This document shows, one piece after another, positions 35,444 through 47,209 of a stretch of DNA of 64,000 nt. Under the pieces are notes generated by a model. That model had not been told where the DNA came from and did no database searches. It worked only from the letters and a program-made list of their open reading frames with translations. Location: positions 118,367,140 through 118,431,139 of the forward strand of contig NC_081410.1 of NCBI RefSeq assembly GCF_030272615.1, in the 5' to 3' direction. Made by a program: the position numbers and the translations under genes. The stretch's first letter is position 1. Each line of letters starts with the position of its first letter. The DNA comes from Cryptomeria japonica (Eukaryota > Streptophyta > Pinopsida > Cupressales > Cupressaceae).

Positions 35444-36614
35444 GTATGAACTGAGTTCATGGCCCTTATGAATTAGCTAACTAGTTATTTCAAAATATAT
35501 CCTCAATGAAATCGGTTACACGTGAAACTCTGTTAAGAATTGTTTCAAAGTTCAAACCTTTATGCTGTGCTGTGATGGATTATTTTTGGCAACATTCTTG
35601 ATTCTTTCTCCAAATAGTGTTGTATAATAATGTTCTGCATGCAATGTAATCTATCTGTCCACGTGTCAATGTATGTTTTTGTGTCCACCCATTGGAAGGC
35701 ATTTCCCGAAACACTGTTGCCTGTGAAGAAAAGACACTATGATTTTGTGTGCTTCTCATAATATCTCTTGTCAGGAATATTTTGTATGCTGCTTATAAAA
35801 AGCTGATGATTATCTTTGAGTTAGATTCAATTTGAAGTTTTTCCTACCTAATTTTGAAAGCCTCTTGCATTCTTTTATAAACAGCTTTGATCTCTGCTAG
35901 ATTATTGATTATATGTCCTAATTTTTCAGCAAAGAAGGCTACAGATTTATTTCAATACCTACCAATGCCTACCATGCCAGCCTGATGAAAGGACACTTAT
36001 TATTGGCATCAATCAAGTGCATAATAAAAAATATCATGGTCTTACTCTTAACATTGATTGAACCAAAGTTTGCACAGGCACGGATATGGATATGGGTATG
36101 GTAACAGAATACAGATATGGTCATTTTTGAGACCTCCCATTTGGATACGGCATTCATAAAACACACACACATATTTAACACAAATTTCTAAGCTATTAAA
36201 AAAATAAAATAAAATTATAAAATATAAATAATTGTAAATTGAGTTTATAAAACACAATTATAATTTAGAAAATGATTCAAGAATGTAATTTAAATAATCT
36301 ATAATATATGCTTAAATTTACTGTTTCTAAATTTAATTATACAAAAATATATAAACCAATTGTCAAATTTTTTTATCTTAAATTTTAATTAATTGTTATT
36401 TTAAAATAAATTAAATATATTACTAGAGAAGAATAAAATAAATATATTAGTAGAGAAGAATAAAATAAATATATTATATAATTAATTTTTCATTTCATAA
36501 AAATTATAAAATTTTATAATACATTATAATTTATTATAAAGAAAAAAACTAAATATAATTTTTTTTTTGACTTTTAAAAGCAAAATGAAATACAATAAAA
36601 AGCAAATAAAAGAC
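35444..36614. other. No gene recognised
   Basis: Probable intron. The part 36182-36600 is extremely AT-rich. Around 36078-36150 there are several GGATATGG-like motifs whose inverted relatives appear near 37340-37410 (CGTATCCATACCGGG), so 36070-37410 may be a decayed DNA transposon hosting the SINE below. No clear target duplication was found for it. Confidence 0.35.
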
Positions 36615-36626
36615 AAATCTTTACTT

Positions 36627-36828
36627 TTTTTGTATTAAGTATCATAGAATCACAAAGCTCATTCGAGCATCCACATTACAAACTTATTACAAATACCAAC
36701 TCCAACCAATGGAAGACCAAGAGTCACAACTTAGAATTCTACACAAAGGTGTCCCTCATGGGAGTTGAACTTGGGTCTCCACATTGAGAACTCAATGCTT
36801 TAACCAACTAAGCTCAACCCCTTGGACG
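36627..36828 (-). mobile_element. tRNA-derived SINE with 12-bp target duplication
   Basis: On the minus strand the 5' part reads GGGGTTGAGCTTAGTTGG then TTAAAGC, a pol III A box (plus strand 36798-36815), followed by AGTTCAACTCC, a B box (plus strand 36761-36772), spaced as in a tRNA gene. The remaining ~110 bases have no tRNA similarity and end in a short A-rich tail (minus strand). The element is bordered by AAATCTTTACTT at 36615-36626 and again at 36829-36840. Length about 200 bases is typical for plant SINEs. Confidence 0.85.
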
Positions 36829-36840
36829 AAATCTTTACTT

Positions 36841-38060
36841 CTGAAGTTATACAATAAAAAACAATTATATCTAAATATAATTTTAAAACAAAACACTTGA
36901 CTTTATTCAATAATAAAAATAAAAAATGATTATATTTAAATACAATGTTAAAATGCTAAAGTTAAAAGAAAATATGCTTGTAAACTAAGTAGCAAAAGAT
37001 GGAATTGGAGATGTGTAGAAGAAATGAGGCGCACAAAGGAAAGTGCGCAAAGCAGGAACAAACACAGCGAAAGAGACTAAACCCCAACAATGAAAAACCC
37101 CAAGAGAGAAAATGGCCAACAATGAAAAACATAGAGAAAGTAGCAAAAATGAAACGCGCAGAAACCCCAATGAAATCGTGCGGTATATTTATACAAAAAA
37201 ATCTTGTTTTTGGGCTAAAGTTATAATTAACAGCATATTAAGTTTCAAATTCAACCCATTTATTTTAGGAATTGAATCCTAGCGAACTTGACACGGGATA
37301 AAAAAAAGCGGCAAGCTTTCGAGTACTCATGGAAATGTTTTTTATGTCGTACCATCCAGTATCGACCTCGTATCCATACCGGGTATGTCGAAATGCGTAC
37401 CAGGGTTTGTGGGTGACGTTTCTGGTAACATTGCTTTAAACATTGTGTGTTGGGATTTTGCTTGTTTATTTATTCATGTAGAAATAATCAGATTATACAA
37501 TCTATGCCATTTTTTCAATGGTAAATTGAGGGTTCTATTGAGATTTTTGCTCAAAGATTATCACAAGTCATACAAGATAACATCAACTCCATGAAACCAA
37601 ATGGCTAGAATTAAAATATGGAAAACTAGACAAGCAAAACTGCATACCAATCCACATCATGCAATTTGGATCTTCCCACCTTATAGGAACATAACTTCAT
37701 AAAAGAGGAAGACGTTTGTCCAGTGAACAACTTCTTGGGATAGATAGAAGTCCACTAACCCAAAGCCATAACACCACAAACAAGATCTGAAGACCGCAAG
37801 CTAGTCTGCCCTTTCCAAATGAGTTTGAGACTAGAAGGGATGTAGAGGAACCTCTATCCAGTAGGAGCCAAAACTTGGGTAGCAAGGGAGCATAAGTTAA
37901 GGGAGAGAAAACCTCCTTTTGGAAAGGGGAACTAGATGTGGGAGAAGAAAATGAAAATGTTTATAGGAGACCCTGATTCTTTTTGATCTATGACAAGGAG
38001 AAGGGGACGCTCCAAGTTTAGGGAAAAGGTGAACTGAAAATAATTGATGTTGAGGTTTAA
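36841..38060. other. No gene recognised; part may belong to a LINE
   Basis: AT-rich to 37450. The stretch 37690-38060 is less AT-rich and could continue the minus-strand LINE ORF1 seen on the other side of the MITE, but its translation is not recognisable. Confidence 0.3.
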
Positions 38061-38068
38061 CATATTTC

Positions 38069-38206
38069 TAGTGTTCCACGGAAATGTGTTTCCCCCTCCC
38101 AGGCCCAAGTTCCCCCATCCCCGAAACCCATCCCCCAAAATTTTTCCCTTTCTGTCCTCGAAGCCCGTCCCCATGTCCCCCCGTCCCCAACGACCATGGA
38201 ACACTG
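38069..38206. mobile_element. hAT-type MITE (138 bp)
   Basis: Terminal inverted repeats TAGTGTTCCACGG and, at the other end, the complement of CAGTGTTCCATGG. The eight bases CATATTTC flank both sides (38061-38068 and 38207-38214), the target length typical of hAT. The inside is rich in C runs (CCCCCTCCC, CCCCGTCCCC-like) and encodes nothing. Its terminal repeat matches the left end of the hAT element at 60337 (CAGTGTTCCATGGGGACGC), so it is probably a deletion derivative of that family. Confidence 0.92.
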
Positions 38207-38214
38207 CATATTTC

Positions 38215-38640
38215 AAGCCAGTGCTAGGCATAGAATGCTTTTTTGGTTGCAAGGAAGACTTCAGTACGTGACCTAGACCAAAGCAAGATCTGCATCAAAA
38301 ATCAAATTCTCAAAATCCAACAGTTGCTTCCAAACATGATCTTCATCTTTAAGATTGGTCTCCTTAGGAAAACCATCTGAGACATCCATCTCAACATGTT
38401 GTTGAAAAAAATTGAGAAGCGAACAAGAATCCATTTTAAGAGAAATTGAAATGAGCTTGCCCAAGGCATTTTCTTTGGCTAATAAACTAGAGGAAAGACA
38501 ATATTGTAAAGCGAGGTTGGGAAGCCTAACGTAGATCAACAACACAAAGTATTTCCATATATTGGTTAGATAGAGGAAATTATACATATGGAAGTACTGT
38601 CATAATACCATGGGCCAACTTGAACCAAAATTTGTGAAAC
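38215..38640 (-). pseudogene. L1-type LINE ORF1 fragment (DUF4283 plus zinc knuckle)
   Basis: The minus strand reads YVRLPNLALQYCLSSSLLAK, then ENALGKLISISLKMD, VEMDVSDGFPKETNLKD, WKQLLDFENLIF, and in a shifted frame CRSCFGLGHVLK. This follows the order of plant L1-type ORF1 proteins: a WVRLPNLPLHxW start of the DUF4283 domain, an EALGKF block, a VEIDLSKGLP block, and a C-x2-C-x4-H knuckle, here with the last cysteine lost. The MITE at 38069-38206 interrupts the sequence just after the knuckle. Stops and a frameshift show it is dead. Confidence 0.6.
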
Positions 38641-40079
38641 TTACAAATAGTCACAATTTCTAAATAGTGCACCTCCTTAGAAACTTCTAGATTCATTTAA
38701 AAAATGGGACGAGTAACTACTTGTGTCATTAGAGTAGCACCTCTAGCATTGAGGGAATTAATTTTTAGAGAAATATAGGAGTCAACAAGAATAGCCAGAT
38801 GAAATGACAAACTACTGACAATCAAGGAAGGAGATACAACTATGGAAATAGGGCTCACACAAATGATTTGCAAGGGAGAAGCGGACAACACACCCAAGAT
38901 AGGAGAGTGGAGAGTTGGGCCACTACCACTATATATAGTGGGGGTAGGGGTGGTAGATCAGTGCACCCCTTCAATTCTAGTTTTTACTTATGGTGGGATC
39001 AATGACTGTAGAACCATCATGACTTGGGTAATGGGGGGAAGCATGGAAAGTTGAGCCAATGGAAGCTTGCACCTCCCTTTGCCACCAACAAACCATTGGT
39101 AGAAGTCTCATAAGAGGAGCAAATGGAAAAAAAAGTCTTGGTCATTATTGTGGCCCCAACTATAGAGTTGTCTCATTTACAAAGTGAAAAGAGGGGGACG
39201 AATGAACATGTGATGAGCATGAGAGGCTTGCATGAATTTGGGGAAAGGATTTATTGCATTGATACAAAAGTATAAGACATTGGAGGTGCAATGGTAAAAG
39301 ATGCAACTATGATAATAGTCAAAATAACATGATTTTTTCCCAAAGGAATGGGTCCTATAAGAGCATAGTAGTAGTAATTTTTTGGGAAGATTACTCCCTT
39401 CACATCATGGATTACAAAAGAATTAAATCTTCAAGTGTTTTTTCCTTTGAGAAGTCATTGGCTTTCATCTATTGTATTGAATTGGCTACAAGCAAAGTCT
39501 ACCTACGTATGAATTTGTTTCAGAATTGGATTCAGAGTTGAAATGCTCGTGGAGTCATTTCTGGCATCTTTTTGAGGGTGGATTCCTTTCAAATTGTTTG
39601 GGTGATTCCCGCCATTTGTCAGTAGTTTGTCATCTTTTTAAGGGTGGGTTCCTTTCGAATTGTTTGGGTGATTCCTAACATTTTTTGGGCCTAAACAACA
39701 ATCATTTTCACTTGCACACAGTGGTAGAGGAGAAAGGGACATTTGACATCTAGAATTTGATGTGAAAGTTTTTATGAAATGGCTATGCTATGCTTATGAT
39801 GTTGAACTTTAGTGTCAATGTAACTTTGGTTTTAATTCCTCTTAAAATGATTTCCTAAGGAGTGATGCAAGACTTGGATATTGTTAGACCCTAAATTGGA
39901 AGGGAGCTACTCCTGGCAAGACCTCATAGAGGGACTTCCACTAATATTCAGTCCTTCTAGATTTGGAAACTTTACAAGTCATCGCCCAAATCACCAACTG
40001 GTTATCGACTTTCCATACTTGGTGCATTTAAAGTTTTTTCAAGCCATCGTTAAACAACTGTGGATAGTAGTTGAGAGAA
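38641..40079. other. No gene recognised
   Basis: The left part may be further 5' LINE sequence on the minus strand. A short phrase with TCATCTTTTTGAGGGTGG-like wording followed by GGTGATTCC occurs twice near 39565-39680. Nothing else recognised. Confidence 0.3.
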
Positions 40080-40150
40080 ATACATACATACATACATACA
40101 TATGTATGTATGTATGTATACATATATGTATATATATGCATGTATACGTA
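40080..40150. repeat. Palindromic microsatellite
   Basis: A run of TACA units turns into its own complement, TGTA units, with ACATACATATGTATGT at the centre, followed by a TATG/TATA tail. It directly borders the LTR at 40153. Confidence 0.9.
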
Positions 40151-40152
40151 TA

Positions 40153-41274
40153 TGTAGTGTCGTAAATTGTAACCCCTTACAATTCCACACTTCTTTGTGG
40201 GCCCTTCCTTTAGTGTGCCTCCGTCTAGGTCTTTTTGAGCGTATCATATGCTCACGAGGTGACCTAATCCAGTGTCCCGAGCATGTGCACTCTTGAACCA
40301 CCCTTAGTTTGCCATTTTCTGGGTGGACAATGGCGCATAGCGCCATAGTTTCTCCAAAAGGGGCCTAAATTTGAACATGTCGGAGTGCCAATACTCGCCA
40401 TTTGTGATTTAATCTTGATATTTTGATATGACCATTGGAAGTCAACATAAGAGTGAAAATACGTTGAGAGCCCTATATAAAGGCATCATCTCTAATCCAT
40501 TTAATCATCTTTGGCAATCCACAAGTCCCATTCAAGCACTCAATTCCTTCATTCAAGAACAGATTTGAGTACAAGGAGCATCAAGCTACAACAAGTTATC
40601 TTTGAGCATGTTTTTATGATGGATCTTGTTATGATTTATCATGTTATTGCATCAACACTTGGAGGACTTACTTAAAGAGCATTGCATCACCACCATTATC
40701 AATCTTGAGGTATAATCTTGTCAATTCAACATTTCAACTTCAGATTTTAGCTCTGGCCTACTAGGGTTAAGCTCTCTTGTCTAATTAATCATAGTTGCAA
40801 AGAGTAGGCTAAATCAAACAGTTCCAGACTTCGAATAGGCAAAAACCCCTAAACACTTTTTGGTTGAATTTTGGAGTAAGTGATCTATAGGGCATCTTGA
40901 CCAAAATCCGAAGTTTTAGCTAATGAAAGGACCTTCATGTCTAGGGCGCCTAACACACTTGACTGACACACCAGTTGCAAATTTCTGTGAGAGGTTCCTT
41001 TCTGCCGCTCATTTCCAGATCTATACTTCTGAGTTGACTTTCTATTTTGTAGTTGTCTATTTATGCTTATTATTGTCAATTTCCTAGCATTTTACCTAGT
41101 CCTTGCATCTTTACATTAAATCATATTAAATACAAAAAGAGAAAATAATTATACACAACATCCAACTCTCCTTTGGGACAGAAGTTGGATCTTGGTGGCT
41201 ATTTCGCTTAATGAAATTGATATTGATTTGGGATCTTAGTTTATATCTCTAGGTCATGATCTCATGTCACTACA
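40153..41274 (+). mobile_element. LTR (1,122 bp) of an LTR retrotransposon
   Basis: Begins TGTAGTG and ends CACTACA, a seven-base terminal inverted repeat. A TATA box lies in CCCTATATAAAGGCATC (40474-40481). Just after the end comes TTTGGTGAACCCGACATG (41281-41298), the kind of conserved stretch that serves as primer site in many plant Ty3/gypsy elements. A second copy of this LTR is not in the window, so the element is broken or continues outside after rearrangement. Confidence 0.75.
40474..40481 (+). promoter_or_regulatory. LTR TATA box
   Basis: TATATAAA about 320 bases into the LTR. Confidence 0.6.
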
Positions 41275-41282
41275 TTTCATTT

Positions 41283-41298
41283 TGGTGAACCCGACATG
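41283..41298 (+). promoter_or_regulatory. Putative primer binding site
   Basis: TGGTGAACCCGACATG, eight bases after the LTR end. The tRNA is not assigned. Confidence 0.5.
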
Positions 41299-41416
41299 TC
41301 TTACACTTGCATATTTTTTAATTTTAAGTTTCAGATCTGAGTTGTATGTATTTAATGGATTCAGATTTGCAATCATTTGTGAAATATATCACTTATGCAC
41401 TTAAATCACATCAAAA

Positions 41417-42320
41417 ATGTTTTTGGCATACTTTTCTTTCCTATGTTTCACATTCACTTTCCTAAGGACTTTGAAAGATGTATTGTGTTTTAAACTTCCT
41501 TTCTTAAAAGATGTCTTATGTTTCACATTCACTTTCTTAAAAGCTTTGAAAGAGGTTTTATATTTCACATTTACTTTCTTAAGAGCCATGATGCATATCT
41601 TATGTTTCACATTCATGTTTTTAAAAACTTTGGTAAATGTTTTGAAATTTTTAATATATGGCTTAGTGAGTGCCTTGCAAATTGTGACATATGCTTTGGT
41701 AGATGTTTTGTGTTGTCCCTTTAAGGTCAATGATAATCCCTCTCATAAATGTTTTCTCACCAATGAGGACATTTTGGTGCAAGAAAAGATTATAAACACT
41801 TCTTTCAATAATCTCCCCCTTAGGGATGAATATTTGAGGAATGATGTTGATCCTTCTCCTAAAATGTACCTCATGAGGATAATATGGTGCAAGAGGATGA
41901 TATCATTGCTACGTTTTCTAGTGATACCTTACCTTCTATTCACTTCAATGACCTCCCTTCTAGAGATGAAGCATTGATGAATTATGTTTGTCCCTCTCCC
42001 AAAAGTTTTCCCACTCATGAGGATACTTTGGTGCAAGAGGATGATATCACTAGCAATGTTTCCAATGCTCTGCATCCTAAAGATGATGTTTTAGTGAATA
42101 AAGAGGCTAATCCAAGTCATGTCAATACAATTCATGTTTCCAATCACACAAATAAACATGAGAAGCCTAGGATTGTTGTTGAAGTTAGTAAGAATGTTTT
42201 AGTGAATAAAGAGGCCAATCCAAGTCATGTCAATACAATTCATGTTTCCAATCACACAAATAAACATGAGAAGCCTAGGATTGTTGTTGAAGTTAGTAAG
42301 AAGACAACCAAGCCTCCTTA
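41417..42320 (+). pseudogene. Repeat-rich coding remnant downstream of the LTR
   Basis: Two overlapping plus-strand frames (41417-41977 and 41884-42321). The first part is a hydrophobic repeat based on CFTFTFLKALK, encoded by about 60-bp DNA repeats containing TTTCACATTCACTTTCTTA. The second is an acidic repeat of about 45 residues with LVQEDDI, LPSRDE and PSPK as landmarks, the first copy in a different frame. It ends with a near-perfect duplication of LVNKEANPSHVNTIHVSN. No gag or pol domain recognised. The position after an LTR and primer site suggests retroelement coding or spacer DNA. It stops where a hAT relic begins. Confidence 0.5.
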
Positions 42321-42324
42321 ACCC

Positions 42325-43350
42325 ATTCAAGTTTTCCAATGTTCTCGAGTGTTAGATCACAAGAAGTTGCATATGGGTTAAAAAACATAGAGGGGTATTT
42401 GTATGTCAGTAGTCTCCCAACAGCAACACATGCAACAACATTGCTTATTATTGAATTGAACCACATTTTCCAACCCTACATCTTTGACCACCATGTCAAA
42501 CAATTCGAACAATGTAGCTGCAAATTTGATTGTATCTGATGTATCCACAAAATTCAAAAATATTGTGTCAATAGCACAAGAGACAAGGAAGTTGATGAGG
42601 GTTCAGTTCCTTCTATCAGCCCATCTATTTGACATTATGCTTCAACCACTCTTTTCCCACTCTAGTCAGTGCTCACTAACAACATCCTTAACATCCTATA
42701 CAACATCATTTAGCATACAAACTCTCAATGTCTCGTAAAATGGGGCTTGAAACCTAGGGCCTGCAGCTACAATATCATCCATCATATCTTGCCAATATGG
42801 AGACTTGGCAACATGGAATGACAAGCTAGAGTAGTACCAAAAATTTCTTATAGTCTTCTTTCTTGTTCATGAACATTTTTCCTCTATTCCGTACTCTCCA
42901 AAGTGGTCTACAATCTTGGTGTAGTACGAGGTGCGACGATGGAATTAATGTTTCCTCCACTTGGGTTTGGGCCACTTCATGTAGAAGAAGGCGTTGACTC
43001 GGAATCCTTGAAAAAATCATGTGCTTTGCCTTCCTCATTCAAATGATTACTTCTTGCATTTTTAGAATTAGAAGCTACTAGAATCTCGGTTCTTGCCTTG
43101 TTTGCCTTACCCTAAGAGATTGCTTGAAGAGCTTGTTTTGCCTGATATGTGACATTTGCAGGGCATTTTATGCAAGTGGGGGTGTTATTTCTTGCTTATT
43201 TTGCCAAATGCCATTTGAAGTGATAAATTCCACCATTGATTTCTGCCTTACACCAGTTGCATTTAACCTTCGTTGTACCCAAGACTGATGTGCAATGTGT
43301 TCATGCAATGACTTTCTGACGTGGCATTGTGATCTAGATTCAAACCTGCA
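42325..43350 (-). pseudogene. hAT transposase, BED finger and start of DUF659
   Basis: Minus-strand pieces in order from 43350 down: TTKVKCNWCKAEINGGIYHF then KWHLAK, a BED zinc finger with C-x2-C and the trailing histidines; a linker; HVAKSPYWQDMMDDI and AGPRFQAPFYETLR; then SIMSNRWADRRN, TLINFLVSC and FELFDMVV, the start of DUF659; and last PSMFFNPYATSCDLTLENIG. The order is that of plant hAT transposases. Many stops and shifts occur. It ends sharply at about 42325, with the catalytic C-terminal half missing. Confidence 0.8.
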
Positions 43351-46300
43351 AAAGCATTTTAATTCAATCTTTAATGGCTGGAGCTACCTCATCTGAATTA
43401 TTCTATAGTATAGTTCGACATCAAAGACAACAAGATAGTTTGAAGGCATGAGTACTTTTTTGGGCTTGTATCTTGATGTTCTGAACAGTTAATGTTTATA
43501 GTGTAGAAAATGACCAAATATAGGCAAATATTTTGTTAACTTTTTAATAGGGCAGTCACCAAATAGTTGTCTAAGTCTGAGATCAAATATTAGCAAAGTC
43601 TGTGAAGTAATTGAGTTCAAAATTTAGGTAACCCTATGAAGTAACAACTTAGGTGTGAATTTAATGTAACACCAAATTTGAAACAATGTCAAAAATTCTT
43701 TTATTGTACAGTCATGCAGCACTGAATTTTCTAAGGCTTAAATAAGTTGCTTTAAAACCTAGCAATGTGCTCTTGATGCCAACATGACAACCCTTGTGAC
43801 TGATTTTGGTATATCCCGTTTAATTACTACAAACTCCTTAGATTCACTTAGTACAACAACATCTAAACTATCATTTTCCCTGGAAATTACTTTTAGCCTT
43901 TTGGTTTCACATAAATAATGCCAAAGGTCATCGCTTTAAAGCAATAAATACATGTTTAACTCAATTTTCACAGGGGAGGGTGATAGCTTCTCAAGCTTTG
44001 AACACCATACAAACTAAGTGTAAATGCATTTACTTTTTGGATTTTTCTGGTAATCAGATGGAAAAGAATTTTTGTCTACTATTATAGTTACTTACTATTC
44101 GAATCAAATCACTAAGCTACTTATCTTTTTGTCTTCACATTAAACTTAAAATGGAACACAAATTATTGACAAATAAATAGTCAAAGCTTGAGGATACGTA
44201 TGTTACATAGCACATAATATTTTTCTTACAGAATTATGACATTTTCATATGCATTACTTAGAGAAATGTGGAATGCATTTCAAACAGCATCTGTCATGTA
44301 AAAGTTTGTTTCAGAATGTGGTGTTCATGTTTTCCTTTGTGTAATTCTATAAATTGTTTTATGTAATTTGAGAATGTCACTTGACACTACTTGTCTCCAT
44401 CTACCATTTTTATCCTTCCTATAAGGATTCTCTACAGATATATTTTTAAGGAGAACACACTACTTAAATATATAAAGTGATAAACAAGAACAAAGCAAAG
44501 CTTCATAGGAACAATTTTATATAATACTAAAGACTACAAAAGAAATCGTACTTTGAAAGTGATAAGATATGAATGTGTTTCTGAAAATGGAGTGAAAATT
44601 TAATGGTATAACACAGTATTTTAATTTTAATTAAACAGATGAGCAATTTGATTTTGAAGACATGTGGCATCTATTGAACATACAAGGACCGTGCAAATAG
44701 AGTAGTTGATTAAAGCAAATTGAAGAGGAAGAAAAATTAGTCAAGAAAATAATGGAGGAAAACACAGATTCAGTACATGCTTCCAAGATCATAGATGAAA
44801 AAATCATTCAAAAATCGCCTGAACCGCGAGTTAGAATGGCAAATGATTTAATTGTCCAATAAATCGCCGGCGATTTAAAAAAAAATCGGGAACATTTGAC
44901 TAGATAAAATTGCGATCAAACTGGAAAAAATCGCATTTCTAAAAGCGACTGTGTTCTTAACCCTAGAAAGAGGGGGCGAGTCCACGATTTCATTTTTTAC
45001 TAAGTGCGAGTCTTCACGCGATGGCTGACAGGATTTGCAGACTCAGCAAGACGGGATTTGCCACCATTTGGAGGTATCGGGCGCTATGGTCACAAATGAG
45101 TTTTTTTTTTTAATTTATCGAACCTTTAATAGATATTACACACCCATCATTACACATTCTAATTGTAATACCTCCAAATTCTCCAAACGATAGTACCATT
45201 TAATTTAATTTATTGAACCTTTAATAGATATTGCACATCCATCATTTTAATATATTTATTATTTAAGAATCAAAATAAAAAATGATGGTGAATTTAATTT
45301 AATTTTTTAATATATTTATATTTTAATAAATTGTATATTTTCAAATGTTCGATAAATTTGCCGATTTATTGTCGATTTTTTCCTGATTCCCGATTTTTTT
45401 AAAAATTTTCGGCCAAAAGATTTATTGCCGATTAAAAGTTTTTCATCTTTGTCCAAGATTATGCTCCAACATGCTTTACAAATACAATAATTTGAAAGGG
45501 TAAAAAGCACAAGTCCAAACTCTTACAAAAGTTTTAAGCTAAAACTACTTGTCTACAAGATCAAATGAATAAATCAAATTGCAATAAATCATAGGAATTC
45601 GTATCTCCATCTGGGCAAAAGTTGGATACTTGTCATATTGCTTGATGAAGCATGTGCATAGGAAATTATGAGTTATGGCCATTAATAGAGGTGTGCGATG
45701 AAATAGGCTACATTGTAGCCATCAAGGCAATCGACAAGCAAAAATTTGAGGAGTTTGAGCAACTTAAAAATTAGTATTTTTTTAAAAATCAAAGATGTTG
45801 ATGAAAGAAAAGCTATTATTGATTATAAGAAAGAGATGATGCCATGGAAAAAAACAAAAAGTATATCGTGCCCAAGTTTTGATGATGACAAGGAATGTTA
45901 TGTGGAGTTGATTATAGAGAATTCCCAACACCAGATATAAGTGAGTATAAACCTACAAACTGGATGGTAGTATAAATGTACCTTTTCCTCATGACTCGAC
46001 TTTGCAGTTATGCAAACTTACGCCTTTTTTCTTACATCCAACAAGCATGTTTGCTGGTAAAACATCGCACAACTGCTTAAATAGTGTTTTCGTGGGTAGT
46101 TTTTAGGGTTTAACTAGTGTCTTAAGGTTCACAGTTGTTTTTGCAAATTTTTGACAATTTTTTGCTAGTTTTTCAATGATTTAACCCCTTAAAATCATTG
46201 AAAATTGGGTCAATGATGTTTTTGCAAATCACAATTTTTTGTTGGTAAAAATTGTCCTACTACACAATTCGTGATTTTTTTCCAAATTTTTACTTCTATG

Positions 46301-46376
46301 GTTTGTATGAAGCATAATTCAATGATTCATATTTTGCATGCCTTCATCTTGCATTTGTGCAATGCTGTTTTTTATA
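43351..46376. other. AT-rich sequence, possible small DNA element
   Basis: No gene recognised. Between about 44800 and 45450 the motif CGATTT and its complement AAATCG cluster at both ends around an AT-rich centre, and GATGAAAAA near 44798 mirrors TTTTTCATC near 45437, so a decayed MITE is possible. GAGTC motifs at 44986-45050 resemble those near the hAT at 63373. Confidence 0.3.
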
Positions 46377-47197
46377 TGTAAATGATGTTCAATTTACATT
46401 CAATATGCAAGTTATATTCTATTTGATATTATCTTGTTCTATGTATTACTGATTTAAAATATAAATCTGAGTATCTTCTTTTGTATGGCAGGTGAGAGGA
46501 GCATTTATGAATTTCGATGTCCTTTCTCACAAATGCCATTTGATATATATATAGCAGACTGGGTACGATCAAGCAATGCCTTGACCAGCCATGTCTTTTA
46601 GACATGACCGATCAAGACATTACTTGATCGTGCCCCTTCGCTATAATAATAATACATGGTGTTTATTTACCAAACGATGTATGCTTATATTAACACCCGA
46701 AAACAATCGGTGTATGCCAATCGGTGAATGCTTGACTTAACACTCGATAACAATCGGTGTATGCCAATCGGTGAATGCTTGCCTTAACACTCAATAACAA
46801 TCGGTGTATATTTATTCTACCACCTGATATCAATCGGTGCAAACATAAGTTAACATCGATACTAATCGATGTTTGGTCTACCCGATAATTGTTTGTTTTA
46901 TCATTAAAGGAGTTAACCGAATTAACTTGGATTGCAATGCTTAACCCGATTTAATAATCGGTGAACACAAATAGTGTAACCGATATTAAATCGGGATTCT
47001 ATGCTATAGAATGATAATTGACAGTTAAACATTTTGATCCAACTAATTTGATTGATCATATACAAATAAAGAATGGTTTATCAAATGAGGGCTTGAAGTT
47101 ATTCATCATAATTATCGATATGATAAATGATTGAATGAGAGACTTCATTTATCTCTCATTCAATCATTTATCTTACCAAAGCTACTATGCATTAACA
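46377..47197 (-). repeat. 3' LTR of the chimeric copia element
   Basis: Homologous to 59203-59973 but about 46 bases longer because of one more copy of a unit containing AATCGGTGTATGCCAATCGG. Contains the hairpin at 46566-46630 and a palindrome series at 46690-47005. Confidence 0.9.
46566..46630 (-). other. 31-bp inverted repeat in the LTR (left copy)
   Basis: Arms 46566-46596 and 46600-46630 begin CGATCAAGCAATG and end CATTACTTGATCG, with a three-base loop. All mismatches are C opposite A on the plus strand, which become G-U pairs in the element's own minus-strand RNA. The equivalent in the other LTR is 59390-59453. Confidence 0.85.
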
Positions 47198-47209
47198 CTC
47201 CCTCTTAGC
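47198..47209 (-). promoter_or_regulatory. Polypurine tract of the copia element
   Basis: The minus strand reads GCTAAGAGGGAG directly before the LTR start TGTTAATGC, a standard copia arrangement. This shows that the left border of the internal region is intact. Confidence 0.8.

Noticed and set aside
35930-36040. Possible next ODR4-like exon starting after TTTTTCAG
   Set aside because: The frame is open and the phase fits, but the translation (KEGYRFISIPTNAYHASL) does not resemble the expected conserved block and no good donor follows.
36070-37410. Single DNA transposon enclosing the SINE
   Set aside because: GGATATGG-type motifs are inverted at the two sides, but I could not define terminal repeats or an 8- or 9-base target duplication, so it is not called as an element.
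41401-41730. Minus-strand lysine-rich repeat ORF
   Set aside because: It mirrors the tandem DNA repeat of the plus-strand frame. Either strand could be chosen, but only the plus strand continues into a longer non-repetitive frame after an LTR.
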